This document shows positions 44,311 to 56,645 of a stretch of DNA of 64,000 nucleotides, in pieces. Position numbers and translations under genes: made by a program. The stretch's first letter is position 1. Each line of letters starts with the position of its first letter. The notes beneath the pieces are model-generated. The model had not been told where the DNA came from and ran no database searches. It saw nothing but the letters and a program-made list of their open reading frames with translations. The stretch is from Phocoena phocoena. Taxonomy: Eukaryota > Chordata > Mammalia > Artiodactyla > Phocoenidae. The stretch spans positions 69,429,443-69,493,442 of the forward strand of contig NC_089230.1 in assembly GCF_963924675.1 (NCBI RefSeq). The letters are read 5' to 3'.

Positions 44311-45134
44311 TTTTTAAAAAATCATTACTCTCCAATTCTAATATTTTATAATTCTGGTCCCTGGAATTCCAATAATTGTTTCATGGCATTTTACTGCCAA
44401 ATATTTTCTACCTCTGGCAATGGAAATAGCTAAACCTATTTGTTCCTATAATCTCAAAATTCAATGCTGTAAGTCCCTAAGCCTCTCCAGCTGAGAGAGA
44501 AAAGATTCTCACCATAGCCAGATTAACTGACCACAGCCTTTAGTGGGTTTTGCTTATTTATTAAACATTAGCAAAAGGGATCTTTGAGCGAAGGGATCAA
44601 TTATCCACATCACATCTCACAATACATACAACCTCAGCAGGGCTCTGCTAAGTATAACCTTTTGGTGGAAGCAGAGAGAAAGTTCCATGAACATCATTTT
44701 CCCTATCTAGGGCAGACAGACTAACAGGCCACAACATCATTTCATAGCTTGCTGTTACTATGGCTTTTCTTCTAAGACAGTGGTTATAATGGCCCATTTT
44801 CGCCATAGCATTACAAAACTACAAACAGCTCTTGACAAGTGTGGCTGCTTCCCGTCCATCCTTACTCATAGATGACATTGTGATATGACACCAGCTGACA
44901 CTTCCATGAGGTGACAAAGCTATTACATCTCAGCCAAGGCAGCAAGTGCCCCCCAAACACCAGGATCAGCCACCCAGAGCCCTTCAAAGGGCAGAGGACA
45001 TCTTCAGGTTGCAGGATCTGAATGTTGTCCCAACCTACCTCATGCCCCAGCCAGGGCTATCAGCCAAGGTTGTTCAACACCCAGCATCTTGCACCAAAGG
45101 CTGCCTACAGTCAGTTGCAATTGCTTGGTCACTG
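44311..45134. other. Unassigned sequence
   Basis: No exon or repeat is supported. Confidence 0.4.
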
Positions 45135-45281
45135 TTTTTCAGATCTTCTGATTGGCACAGAAAGTATAGTTGAAAAGGGCAAGCTCTGTGAATCAGACAG
45201 ACATGACTCTGATGGTTACAAAGTCATGTGAACTTGGACAAGGTCTACCAGATAGGTGTGTGAGATTTAGCTTGTAGAGAC
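45135..45281 (-). mobile_element. MIR fragment, antisense
   Basis: 'gctctgtgaatcagacagac', 'tcatgtgaacttggacaagg' and 'tctaccag' fit reversed MIR. The SINE at 45296 follows directly. Confidence 0.5.
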
Positions 45282-45295
45282 TGAAGCAAGAATTT

Positions 45296-45506
45296 CTTTT
45301 TTTTTTTTTTTTTTGCGGTACGCGGGCCTCTCACCAGTGCGGCCTCTCACGTTGCGGAGCACAGGCTCCGGACGCGCAGGCTCAGTAGCCATGGCTCATG
45401 GGCCCAGCCGCTCCGCGGCATGTGGAATCTTCCCGGACCGGGGCACGAACCCGCGTCCCCTGCATCGGCAGGCGGACTCTCAACCACTGCGCCACCAGGG
45501 AAGCCC
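45296..45506 (-). mobile_element. CHR-2-type SINE, young copy, antisense
   Basis: T tail (45297-45314), then the complete reversed body to 'caccagggaagccc'. The 14 bp duplication 'tgaagcaagaattt' is perfect (45282-45295 and 45507-45520). Confidence 0.98.
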
Positions 45507-45520
45507 TGAAGCAAGAATTT

Positions 45521-46244
45521 TTGCTCTGCTTGTTTTTATGTAGGAAAATCATTGTTTTGCTGTTGTTGTTTTTCGTCATCGAATAATAAATACAGCTATC
45601 ACTGCCTGCTGCTCGATCCTAAATGCCCACCCTAACTGTGGGGGACTTTTACTATCTATTTTACTTATTTTTGTGTAGTTGATATTTTTAATGATTACCC
45701 TTATCCTTTTGCAGCGATAAAAGTATATTACATACTCAATATCCTTTTTAAAACTTGTATTCACACATGCGCCTCTAGGAGCACTGAGATCCACTGCTCT
45801 AGTTTTCCAACTGGAAATCAAAAAGTTTTATTTTTAAGTAAATACATGTGCTTGTTAATTAAAAATCACTGAGTATGACCATTACACGTTCAAAAAGAAA
45901 TCTGAGACAGCGAGATACACAAGAGCGAACTCTCAGAGAATGAATAGTTGCCTTTTAGGATGCTTGATGGCATGAGAAGGCTTTTTGTACTTAGCAAGTG
46001 TGATAATCATATGAATCCTGCTTCGTGTGCTTTCAAGTGAGAGGCTTCCTATCCCTCACGCCTGCCTGAGGTGAGCCCTGCCTCGGGACTGGGAGTTGGT
46101 AATGGGCTATGGCTCAGAGATAGTCAGAGTATCAGTGACTTGGTAATACAGAAAGCTAAAAACATCATGGTTTGTTTGCTAAAGTGTCCAAATAGCTATG
46201 TCAAAACAGCTACATCAGAATAGCTCAAGCAAAATGTCCAGTGC
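45521..46244. other. Unassigned sequence
   Basis: No exon or repeat is supported. Confidence 0.4.
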
Positions 46245-46520
46245 CCTTCGAGACTGTGCATATAGAGCACTGTGCATATGCTCGAGCATATAGTAAGTGC
46301 TCAATAAATGGTGGCCATCAATATCGCTTTCCTTTGCCGCTGCCATTCTAGATTCCTGGTACTGGCAACCAATTCAGCAGACAATTGCTAAGCACCTACT
46401 ATGCCCCCGGGGCTGGCCCAACACCTGCAGGAGCAGAGAGGAGCAGAGCTATCATCGCCAGCAGGAAGCTCTCCTGATTTCCCTGGAGCCTTCCCACCAG
46501 CTGACCCAGCAACATAATAC
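46245..46520. mobile_element. LINE-2/MIR 3' ends
   Basis: 'gcatatagtaagtgctcaat' with 'aaatggtggcc' is a sense L2/MIR end. 'ttgctaagcacctactatgc' with 'ccccggggctgg' (46385-46417) is a reversed one. Both are short. Confidence 0.5.
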
Positions 46521-47869
46521 CTCTGCCAAGGCTGGCATAGGGGATGCAAGAACTGGCCTGGAATGTTTTCTTTGAGCTCCAACTCATTTATTATTGTGTT
46601 TTTATTCATGCTTGCAGCTGCTGCTATAGCGTGCCTTATGTTTGGAAGCTGAAAAATACAAGTAAGGGGAAAGAAAAGGTGTTTTCCCTACTGAATTTTT
46701 CAACATTTAAAGAACAACCAAATTTTAAAATTCAGGGAGATGTTTAGAGAAAACAGTAAAGACTGAAAAGATAGCTTTGTGCTTCTGATGCATTTTGGAA
46801 ATAATTCTGGAAAAAATTTTGAAAATGCAATGTATAGACCTGGAGGGGAATTAAAAGCTAAAACATCATGGGTATCTGGTGCCCCCAAATTTCTTGCACA
46901 GCCAGGGTATTTGGTTCTTAGAGTTGATGGAATTTTGTTTGTGACAATGACCCAGGTCTGTTCAGGTATTTATTAAAGATGAGACATGCTTCTCATTACA
47001 CGTAGGGGCCTAATTGGTTATAGAGAAAAACAAAACTGCTTTCAGACTAAATAAAATCTCTAAATCCAGGCTTTGAATATTCCTTAAAACATGGGAAATT
47101 TAGACTATCCCGATAACTAAAGGCCAGGGAACATTATGAAATCACAATCTGTATTTAAACTTGGTAGTCTGATTACAAATCCACAGTATTTTTTAGAATT
47201 TTTGAGACTGGGGGAAAGCTTTGGTAGAATATCAATACACAGAGAGCAATCGGAGAACTCAAGAAAAGCAGAAACTGAAAGAGTACAGATTTCAAAGAAT
47301 GCAAATGTGGTGAGTGGCTGTACAGAACGGAGGCAAAGTTAGAGTTTGGAGGAGGAGGAAAGATGCATCTAGTTTTTGTGGGGCATGAGGTTCCTATAAC
47401 TGAGGATGGGGAGATCCTCTTTAAAAGAGAAATAAAATAAAAATTAAAAATACAAAATTAGGTCCAGGGCTTTGGAAGGGGCCCATGCAAGGGAAGGGTC
47501 TGAAGCTTATGCTTCCTTAGTTTCATAGTAAATCTACCACAAATTAAGACAGAGAGAAAAAAGATTCATGGACCAAAATTCTTGAGCTGTGAATTCTCAT
47601 CTCGCCTTTCTCATCGATACTTTGTAACTATGAGTGAGTTCTTGATTCTCATTGCTCTTCCATTTCTTACCTGGCCAGCGGTGCCTGTGATCCATGAAAC
47701 AGTGAAAAAGAGAAAGGCCTTAGAATGTTCATGGAAACGACTGGAAGGGGCTTGTAGTTTGAGACATACCTATGAATCAATAAAGATAATTGGGCCTCCA
47801 ACATACACTTTCCTCTATAATTTTTATTTGCATCATTGAATAATTTATACATCTCTACATTCAATTACT
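46521..47869. other. Unassigned sequence
   Basis: Several frames of 60-85 codons with no domain. No repeat core is recognised. Confidence 0.4.
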
Positions 47870-48345
47870 TAATCAGCTGACAACATTTATTGAGCTCCTG
47901 CTATGTGTCAGCTATCATGCTAAGTGCTGGGAATACTGAAGTATAAACAAGACAGGTAAGGTCCCTGCTCCTTGTGGGGCTTCATTTAAGTTGAGAGTAA
48001 GAGAATGATAAGTGAATAAGAAAAAAACCACAGCAAAATGCTAATGATAATATCCATGAAGAAAACAAAGCAGGATAATAGAATAAGGAGACATTTGTTT
48101 ATTAAATTAACTTCTATAATATCCTCATTGTAAGAGATGCAAAGGTGAAGGAAATGAATCGTGACCTTCAGGGCGCTTATCTAGTAGAACAAATAAGACA
48201 AACTACAACAGAGGAGGGCAGGAAGGGTCAAATATTTTAAGAGAGATAGAAGAAAGGGGGGGGTGGATATTCAAAGGAAGGGGGAAGAATAAGAAAGTTT
48301 ACCTGAAGGAGCTGACATCTGAGCTGGGATTCAAAGGATGGGCAA
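47870..48345 (-). mobile_element. LINE-2 3' region, antisense
   Basis: 'aacatttattgagctcctgc', 'catgctaagtgctgggaata', 'ggtccctgctccttgtgggg' and, after a second partial copy, 'gaaggagctgacatctgagc' are reversed L2 blocks. It may be two overlapping fragments. Confidence 0.65.
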
Positions 48346-48379
48346 GTTTTACACAGACAATTATAGGATTCGGAGGAGT

Positions 48380-48960
48380 AGAACACCCCTGTGAATATCT
48401 AAGATGCTGAAGCTTAAATATTTCAAATTCAGTGAGATCGCATCACTGCTCAGAACTAACATCTTTAAATGCCCGGTCAGACTATTTTAGTATTTTTGGT
48501 TTCTTAGAATGTCATCTATATATTTCACATAGCTACAGAACCTTCACGAGAAAACTTATTACCATCCATTTTTACCTGATGTACATGTAAGAGTCACTCA
48601 GGAATACATCAGCATTATTTTTCATTAAATGTGACTTAGCTACAGCAGATTGCTAATTAAGTTGCAGTTTATCAACATGTTGAAAGTGTTTCCACTAATG
48701 TCAAAAGCTCATTTGCATTGCTGTATAACTTTAATGTTATTTAGTTTTGAGAGCATCTTAAAGGTTGGAGTTGCAAGGATATTTGCCTGCAAGCCAAAAT
48801 AATTTGAAGATAAGGTTGACATGATATTTTAAATTGTATTGAAACATATTTGGGGGAAAATGAAATTATCTTCCTCCTCAAGATAGAAGGTCCTTGTCAT
48901 GACCCACCATCCACAACTTTAATAAATCCTTTTTTTCTATTGACTATTCTTTAAAATTAA
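48380..48960. promoter_or_regulatory. Candidate conserved noncoding element
   Basis: Unique AT-rich sequence with no repeat signature, containing ctaattaag (homeodomain core TAATTA, near 48654), the octamer ATTTGCAT (near 48711) and attaaatgtg/aatgttatttag words within about 150 bases. The density of such words suggests an enhancer-like element. This is inference; conservation was not testable here. Confidence 0.3.
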
Positions 48961-51584
48961 CTATGTAAATCTAATAAGCGCTCCATCTTTCAAAGGTCGG
49001 GGAGGAGTTTCTAATACTGGAACATCTCCCCTTCTCCACATAGAGTATGAAAACAGAATCCACGAATCAAATGTTTTGGGGTATTGGTTGCTTCTTTTAT
49101 TGTGATGTTGGCCTTTATTGCTGTTGCTATTGTTGTTTGCTCTATTTGTTTTTATGACAACACACAAAAACATTATCATACATTCCTCTCCAAAATATGA
49201 CTGCTACTCTAATCTATATTTCAATTCCAGGAGGAGATGAAGGAAAGAAGGAAGGAAGGGAGGAAGGAAGACTAGGCAGCTGATAAACCTGCTCTAGAAA
49301 CAGGTAGCAAATTTCAAGTTCCCATTCAAAGAAGGCAAGCTTTCTCCTTTTATTGTCTTCCCAAATCTCTTCCTTCCCAGTTATCTTCTTATGTTGCTAT
49401 GATGGCGATGGTGGTGCTGGTCAGGGTGGCCATGGTTCCAGCCACATTCAGCTCCTGTCATAATGGGTACTATCTTAGAAATGAGGCTTGCCTGACTTGG
49501 CAATACCAACCAGGGGAAAGACTCTTTGACCAGGACCGGGTAACACAGCATTAGGAAACAAGCAGAGTTGACCCCAGCAGCACAGCCATAATACCCAGCA
49601 ACCCAATGGTGCATGGAGCTCATAGGAGAGTAGGACTTCAGGGTCTCTCAACTGTTGTTGAGAGACAACCTTGCAATCTGTCACTGTCCCAGGAAATCCT
49701 GCTATCATGGGCACCCAGTGCCTGCTCTTTAAGGAGCAACAATTAAGTCAAAAATTCAACTTTTTATTTATGATTAGCAATCCAGCTGCTAATATACTTC
49801 CTGCTCAGAAACTGGAGTGTCCTTCTCCTACAGTGGGGACAGGGCGCTATCACTACATACATATGGGGAGAAAGCCTGGAGCTGATGGGCAGAAATTTAG
49901 AAACTGCCTTAGTGACATTTCATTTGTTTTCCAACTGAGAGGTGGAAGTTACTTTAAATCAGTTCTCTTCATCATAACAGAGTTCGCAAGTTTGCCAATG
50001 AAATACTTTCTTCTCCTGAAATACTTTCTAACCAACATAATTTTTTCTCTAGGTTAATCAACAAAGACAAAATGCTGTCCCAAGAAAGAAAATGGCAAAA
50101 ATGGCCTTAGTTCTCAAGACAGAAGAAAGGGGATGAGGTTGGAGTTCCATTTAATCATCTTTTCTCACATTCACAGAGAATCATTTGCAAGGAAATTCCT
50201 AGGAGAATGGAACACAAGCTTCCACGTAGTGTGGTCAAGAAAAGTCCAATATTGAGTTTTCCTTTCACTGGTCCATGTCCCAGGAGTGATAATGGCCTCA
50301 CTCCCAAGCCTCCACCCCAGTGCTCACAGGCTGCCCTGCTCTCCTCTCCTCTCTGAGCGCCAGTTCTGACTCTGGTGCTCCAGGGTCCTCTTCAGCCTGC
50401 ACCTGCTCTACTCATCTTCTTCCCCAAACTTCATCCCTAACATACTGCCTCGATCTCCAGAGTTACTGGCCCCAGAATCCATACTAATACTCTCTGTCCA
50501 TATCTGGAGACATCGAGGTACTTCATCTTGCACTCTTTGTTCACAACTCTTTCCCAGGACTCTGACCTCTGTTACAGTCTCCAGTGGGTACAATTTCAAG
50601 TCCTAGTCCAGACAACTCCTGTTGAATCCCAGAATCCCGTAAGGCTTCTGTCCATAAGCCCTACTCTTCCCCTCATCTTTTCCATGAAAAGAGATTATCA
50701 TGAGCTTCCTGGGAAACGTATGGCCCTTGGGCATAAACAATCCAAATTAGCAATAAAAGCAGCATTAAATTAAGAGTAAAGAAAGGGATGTCTCTCTCTC
50801 TAGCCTGCATCTGACTGATGAGATCACACCCATGATATGTTTTAAGTATGTTTAAAGAGAATCTGAAGCAAGTTAATAAAAACAAGTGTGCACAAACATG
50901 AAGAGAGTGGTTGATGAGGGAAAATCCTAGAGATGTTAAATGTCTCAGAAAAGACTTAATGAAAAAGGAATCCACAAACATTTAAAAATATAAACTAGGC
51001 AAAGAAATGAAGAAGTGTTTGAAGAAATAAACCCAGAGAAATAAAATTAAGAAAAACATATAAAGCATAACAAGAAGAAATAAAAATAACAGTGAGTTGA
51101 ATACCAAGAATTAAATTTCCAAGGAAAGTGAGTTGCTGTCATGTGCACTGTCCACATATGTTAAGTTGACTATGATCCAATAAAGCTTTGTCCAATAGCA
51201 ATGAAGTAATCGTCACTCCATAAGAAGAGCCCTCCAGTAGGACTGAGGTGAAAGGGCAACGTTATATCCTGTGCCTCTAGGAATCAAGTTCTGCTGACTT
51301 CTGATCTAGGTAGGTGTGATTAGATTTTAATATAGGCAACTCCCTAAGCCAAGAAACTAATAAACGAGACTGTTAATAGATACTAATACTAAAACCCCAG
51401 TTATACCAGGAGACGACTACTGAACTCCAAATAAATATTTATTCATAAAGTAAAACACAATTTTCCTCTAGGAATTGTCCCTCGTTCTCATCCAAAACTT
51501 GTTTCATCTTATTAGCCTTGCCAACTGCAGCAGCCAAAACTAGAAGTAAAATTCCATCCTGGCCTCTCTCTTCCAAAATCAGTG
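48961..51584. other. Unassigned sequence with a purine (GGAA)n patch
   Basis: No exon or named repeat is supported. A (ggaa)n-type purine tract lies at 49236-49270. Two overlapping ~80-codon minus frames at 49381-49714 and a 128-codon plus frame at 49671-50057 have no recognisable domain. 50270-50660 is more GC-rich. Confidence 0.4.
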
Positions 51585-51800
51585 TGGGATAGAGGGATAA
51601 AACACTAGACTTAGTGTAGGAACATCTAGGTACCAGTCATGATCCCGTTGTTTATAAGATTTTTGGCCTCAGGTAAGTCACTTATCTTGAGCTCCTTTGC
51701 CTCGTTCATCAAATGGGGATGCTATTGACTAACATCTGCCCTCCCTAAATCATGTATTGCCGTGATGATCAAATGAAATGATGGCTGTAAAAGGAACTGC
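51585..51800 (-). mobile_element. MIR, antisense
   Basis: 'ggcctcaggtaagtcactta', 'cgttcatcaaatggggatgc' and 'gccgtgatgatcaaatgaaa' are reversed MIR blocks. Confidence 0.75.
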
Positions 51801-51863
51801 AACTGGAAGAGTCAAGAAGGGCTGCCCGGAGACATGTGAGGTGACTCTGAAAGAACAGACAGG

Positions 51864-52169
51864 TGGGACTTCCCTGGTGGCGCAGTGGTTAAGAATCCAC
51901 CTGCCAGTGCAGGGGACACGGGTTCAAGCCCTGGTCAGGGAAGATCCCACATGCCGTGGAGCAACTAAGCCTGTGTGCCACAACTACTGAAGCCATGCAC
52001 CTAGAGCCTGCGCTCTGCAACAAGAGAAGCCACCGCAGTGAGAAGCCCACGCACCGCAACGAAGAGTAGCCCCCGCTCGCTGCAACTAGAGAAAGCCCGC
52101 GTGCAGTAAGGAAGACCCAAAGCAGCCAATAAAGAAATAAAAAAATAAATAAATTTATTTAAAAAAAAA
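51864..52169 (+). mobile_element. CHR-type SINE, long form
   Basis: Head 'gggacttccctggtggcgca', B box 'acgggttcaagccctgg', and the long 3' part ('agaagcccacgcaccgcaac', 'gtagcccccgctcgctgcaa') with an A/T-rich tail. The duplication 'aaagaacagacagg' is perfect over 14 bases (51850-51863 and 52170-52183). Confidence 0.97.
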
Positions 52170-52183
52170 AAAGAACAGACAGG

Positions 52184-52850
52184 AGAGATGTGGTACGAGG
52201 TCATTTCAGGGAGAGGAAATATGGATGCAAGAGAGACAGTCTGGTTTCCAGAGAACAATGGGTGGTAACTAGTATGTCTACAAGGCCCAAGGTGTTAGGG
52301 AAGATGGGCCTGAAGAAGGGCTGGATCAAGAAGGACTCTGCGTCCAGGTTAAAGAACTCATATTTTAACCCGGGATGAGCTGTGTTGAAGTTTGATCTCT
52401 AATCGTTTCCCTCTCTCAAAGAATCAGCAAGGACAGGAGCCCCCTCAGCACACATGGTCACACATTTTTTCACCATAGAGTAAGTTTAACATGGACAGAC
52501 ACTAGGGAAAGGATCAGCAGGGCACTGCTTATTTTAGAGAATATTTGCTACCAAATCAAAAATGTTCTGTTGATCACAGACTTCACACCCCTTAAGCCAT
52601 AGAAACAGCTTTATTATATGAACACTTCAGTCACTTAGACAATCAGATAATCCTAATTCCTGCAATGACCGATGGTCCAAAACCACAGAAAAAGCGTCAG
52701 TTCTCCTTCCCAAGACCCTATTAATTCAATCTTCAGGTTTAAAGATCTTCTTCGAAAATCATAGAACAATGATGGCTTTTGAATTAGTGACACCTCCTCC
52801 CAAATTAAAAATGCTTCTGTGAAACAACTTCCACATAGCAGACACCGAGG
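52184..52850. other. Unassigned sequence
   Basis: No exon or repeat is supported. Confidence 0.4.
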
Positions 52851-52852
52851 TG

Positions 52853-52998
52853 GAGATTTTCACATATAATGTGAAACATATATAATGTTTTTAATGAAAC
52901 ACATTATATGTGTTTCACATATAATATGAAACACATATAATGTCCCTTTTAATTCTCCTGAGAGATTTTCACATATAATGTCCCTTTTAATTCTCCTG
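52853..52998. repeat. Duplicated MIR-like segment with palindromic expansion
   Basis: 'gagattttcacatataatg' occurs at 52853 and again at 52962, each time followed by 'tcccttttaattctcctga'. In the first copy ~71 bases are inserted between these halves. The insert is made of inverted units: ttcaca-tataa-tgtgaa, and aaacaca-ttata-tgtgttt. The outer sequence resembles MIR ('aattctcctgaagac'). Confidence 0.85.
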
Positions 52999-52999
52999 A

Positions 53000-54320
53000 A
53001 GACATGGTTTCTTCTTTAAATTTAATATCATAAAAATCAATGAATAAAAATCAATCTCATAATATCTTTTGAGATAATTAGCATAGCCCCCAAATAATTT
53101 TTCCCCCCCAAAATGGGAGTCATTAGTTTAGAGGGAGAGAGGCCTCTCAGTGGCTCCAGCATTATCTACCTTGCTACCCCTAATCTTTGAACTCCTGTTT
53201 TGAAATGTTCTCAAATCTTCATTCATGGTGATATTACTGTTTTCTTTCCTTCTTTTCACTAAACTCCAAAAGAAATGGCTGGTCAGCCCACTCAATATAT
53301 AAATGCATCTCTCTCTTTTTTTAATTGTGTAAGTAGCCAATAGCAAAACACATCCTCCCACAGAGTTCTGAGCTGCAATTCTTTTTACAAAACTCTGGCA
53401 CCCAATAATGCCAGAGGGAAATAAATAATCCACAAATATCACTGAAATAGGTCAGGGTGGACAGATGACTCAACCATCACCATAACTCTTAGGTGCAAGC
53501 TGAGAGTAATAAATTACTTTTCTTTCACCTTCTCTTGTCACCAACTTGGTAATGTGACAAAATTCTCTCTGAGAATGTATAGACTTAAACTTTTGTCTCT
53601 TCCACAATATTATAAGTACATTTTCCCTCCCTCAGACATCTCCAGGTAAGGAGGTATAAAATACCAAATAAAAGGTGACATTAAAATTATTAGCCAAGTT
53701 TTCAGAAGTCAGATAAACTAAACAAGAAGTTTCCAAAATTCCTGACTGCTGACTCTGAAAATATTTCAGTAAAAGTAGCTTCTGGGAACAGTATGGTTTA
53801 TAGTTTCACACTTATTGACTCTTCATAGCTTGAAATATGTCTAGAGGTTTTTATTCGTGTCAAATTCTCTCCATGAAGCTTTGATTACTTTCAGAACTAC
53901 CTTCTCTTGAACATACCTCACTTCTACAAGCAGGTCTTTGGCCTAACTTTTCGTGTTTGTTGTAGTCAAAGTTAGTTTAGGAACAAGGAATAAACATAGT
54001 TCAAGCTAGTTCAAATAAAGAGGGCCTCGCAGGACATGGAGCCATCAAAAGTCAAAGCAAATACTGTCTCAGCCTCTTGGTCTATTTCTTTATCTAAATC
54101 TCTCTCCCCACCAATCTCCACACTCCCCCACCCCACTCTGGCTTCCATCTGTTTCTCTGTAACTGCTGTAGTATCTGGGCTGCAGATAGAATTTCTTATT
54201 CATAGTTTCTCTAACTGCCCCCAACTTTAGCTTGTAGGTGGTTTTGCCTTTAAAGGCACAGACCTCGACCCCAACATTACACGACCTCAAGATTCAGCAC
54301 CTACCACAAACTGAGTCTCT
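53000..54320. other. Unassigned; probable ancient repeat from about 53950
   Basis: No exon is supported. From 53950 to the SINE ('gttcaagctagttcaaataa', 'tctcagcctcttggtctatt'), and again beyond it to about 54900, the sequence resembles the same ancient MER-type family as 19060-19600. Confidence 0.4.
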
Positions 54321-54334
54321 TGATTCAAGTTTTT

Positions 54335-54749
54335 TTTTTTTCATAGCTCTGCTCCCCACAGAATTTTCCTCTGCTATAATTACTTTATGTTTTTTTTTTA
54401 ATTTTACTTACTTATTAATTTTTTTTGGCTGTGTTGGGTCTTCGTTGCTGCACGCAGGCTTTCTCTAGTTGCGGTGAGCAGAGGCTACTCTTTGTTGCGG
54501 TGCAAGGACTTCTCAATGTGGTTGCTTCTCTTGTTGTGGAGCATGGGCTCTAGGCACGTGGGCTTCAGTAATTGCAGCAAGCGGGCTCAGTAGTTGCAAC
54601 ATGCAGGTCCTAAAGCACAAGTTCGGTAGTTGTGGCGCATGGGCTTAGTTGTTCCGCGGCTCATGGGATCTTCCTGGACCTCAGGGATCGAACCCGTGTC
54701 CCCTGCATTGGCAGGCGGATTCTTAACCACTGCACCATGAGTGAAGTCC
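54335..54749 (-). mobile_element. CHR-type long SINE with 3'-transduced flank, antisense
   Basis: The SINE body lies from about 54400 ('ttggctgtgttgggtcttcg') to 54749 (reversed head). Its A-rich tail is followed, in SINE orientation, by ~47 bases of non-SINE sequence (54342-54388) and a second A run (T's at 54331-54341). The duplication 'tgattcaagttttt' (54321-54334 and 54750-54763) encloses all of it. The extra 47 bases therefore arrived with the SINE, as a 3' transduction from its source locus. Confidence 0.88.
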
Positions 54750-54763
54750 TGATTCAAGTTTTT

Positions 54764-55384
54764 GAGAGGAAGAATCTTTGGTGAACTTGCCATACAATGG
54801 ATTGAGTCCACTGGGAGAGGTGGCCACCACAATCCAAACAGGTTAGCCAGGGGACAAGGTCACATGGGCACTTAGGCACATCCTTGCAGCAGGGCTATGT
54901 GTCACCAGGATGTAGTTGCAGAGACAATAATATGGCAGGGCAGCCCCCCAGTGTTGTTTCAGAAGTATAATTAGATTCACTCGGAAAGCTGATGATTCAT
55001 GTAATTCTTCCATTATAGCCCCAAAATGGCAGGAGCTGGATGAAAACACGTGTCTTGGTAGCACTGGGCACATTAAGCCCAGCATTTCCACCTCTGACGT
55101 GCTCTTGGTCCCAACAGAGAAATAAAAACCCCCAAGTTAGTAAATACTTTCAGACACAAAGTACCTCTCTGCTTACTCTAATTATGACATTGGATTTAGA
55201 TGAAGTTTCTCCTGAAAAGCAAAGCAGTTTTTAGAAATACTGCTGAAGTATTTCAGACCATTATCTTGTTACTGGACTTCTTTTTCTTTAAAAAAAAGCA
55301 CTCACCTAGTGCTTACCTGAACTACTTAAATTACCTGAGCTTCTTAAACTTTAATGTTAAATAAAATGAATCAAATCCAGTAAT
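54764..55384. other. Unassigned sequence
   Basis: First ~140 bases may continue the ancient repeat interrupted by the SINE. The rest is without signal. Confidence 0.4.
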
Positions 55385-55985
55385 ATGTTAGGTGTAGACT
55401 TTTGCTTTTGCTGCAAGCATGGCTGACCCCTCCCAGGCTCTTGACATACACCTGCCAGACTAGTGGGCCCAAATTGAGCAAAAGGCCTGGAACAAAGGTG
55501 GCAAGCAGCCTCTACCTGTCCTGGGACCCTTGCATCCTCCACTAGTCTCCCTGCTCTTCCCCTGTCTGGGGAGCTCCCCCGGCTTTCTGAAGCCCAGCCT
55601 GAATTACAGGCTCCAGACCCTGAAGCCCAGCTGGAGTCCATTCCCTTTTATTCAGGCCGCCTCACCTGCATCCCCAGTGCCTGGGTCTCCTGGCCCACCT
55701 TCCTGAGCAACGCTGCCCAAGGCTTCTGGTTTCCGGACACAGAGTATCTTCCATGAACTCCAAGGCCTGTCCACCGCGCACACCTCCTCACTCAGTCCTC
55801 ACACCCACTTTCTGTATCACATCTCACACCCACCACCGGGTGATTCTGGTGACTCCAGATTCCATTTCCCACCCAGGTTTGTGATGCTCTTACACCCATC
55901 CCTGTCCAAATGCCCTGTGCTTCCACATCCATGGCAACTTCTCCTCACACTAGATTCCCAGTTCTGGCCCCTCCTGCCTTTTCAT
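55385..55985. other. GC-richer unassigned block
   Basis: Clearly richer in G and C than its surroundings, few CpG, no T/A-rich decay. A 94-codon minus frame (55357-55641) and stops in all plus frames give no recognisable protein. It could be an old LTR or retrocopy remnant. Confidence 0.35.
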
Positions 55986-56399
55986 TTATGGGACTAAGTG
56001 ATGTTATCGAGTTAACATATCAGAGCAATTAGTTCCTTTGCCTAAAATGAGAAGACAAAGGGCTCATTGAACATACTACATGTGACCCAGCACATTTAGC
56101 AGACTGGCCAAAGCATGCACACCTGGACAAGGAAAACTGAACTCATGAAGAGACAGCTGTGGAACATTTCTGTCTGCTTCTAAGAAGATGCCAACGTCAC
56201 CCGTACTTCCTCTACAAATTCCACAGGCTGCTGATAGAGATGATAACACAGTTCACCAAATAAAAAGACCAGAAGACTGAAAAGCAGAGATAAAGGATGA
56301 TTTGCTTTTTCAGATTCAGATTTTAAACTGTATAAGCAATTACATTTAAAAATTGAATGTCTGAAAAAATATTAAAGTATGTATTTAAAACATAGATCC
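55986..56399. other. Unassigned sequence
   Basis: No signal seen. Confidence 0.4.
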
Positions 56400-56645
56400 C
56401 TGTGATTTATTTTATAATGGTAGTTTGTACCTCTTAATCTGCTTCACCTACTTCACCCTTCCCCCACCATTTTTCCCTTCGGCAACTACTAGTTTGGGAA
56501 TACTGTCAATATTTTGTGATAACTTTATATGGTGTGTAATCTATAAAAATATCAAATCACTATGTTGTACACCTGAAATTAATATAATACTGTAAGTCAA
56601 CTATACTTCAATAAAAATAAAGTTAAAATTAAAATAATTACCTAT
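56400..56645 (+). mobile_element. LINE-1 3' end, older type
   Basis: 'atcactatgttgtacacctg', 'aatataatactgtaagtcaa' and 'ctatacttcaataaaaataa' are the L1 3' terminus. Confidence 0.75.

Noticed and set aside
49381..49714. Two overlapping ~80-codon minus frames with hydrophobic stretches, considered as a membrane-protein pseudogene
   Set aside because: No family is recognisable and the hydrophobic stretches switch frame. A translated search would be needed.
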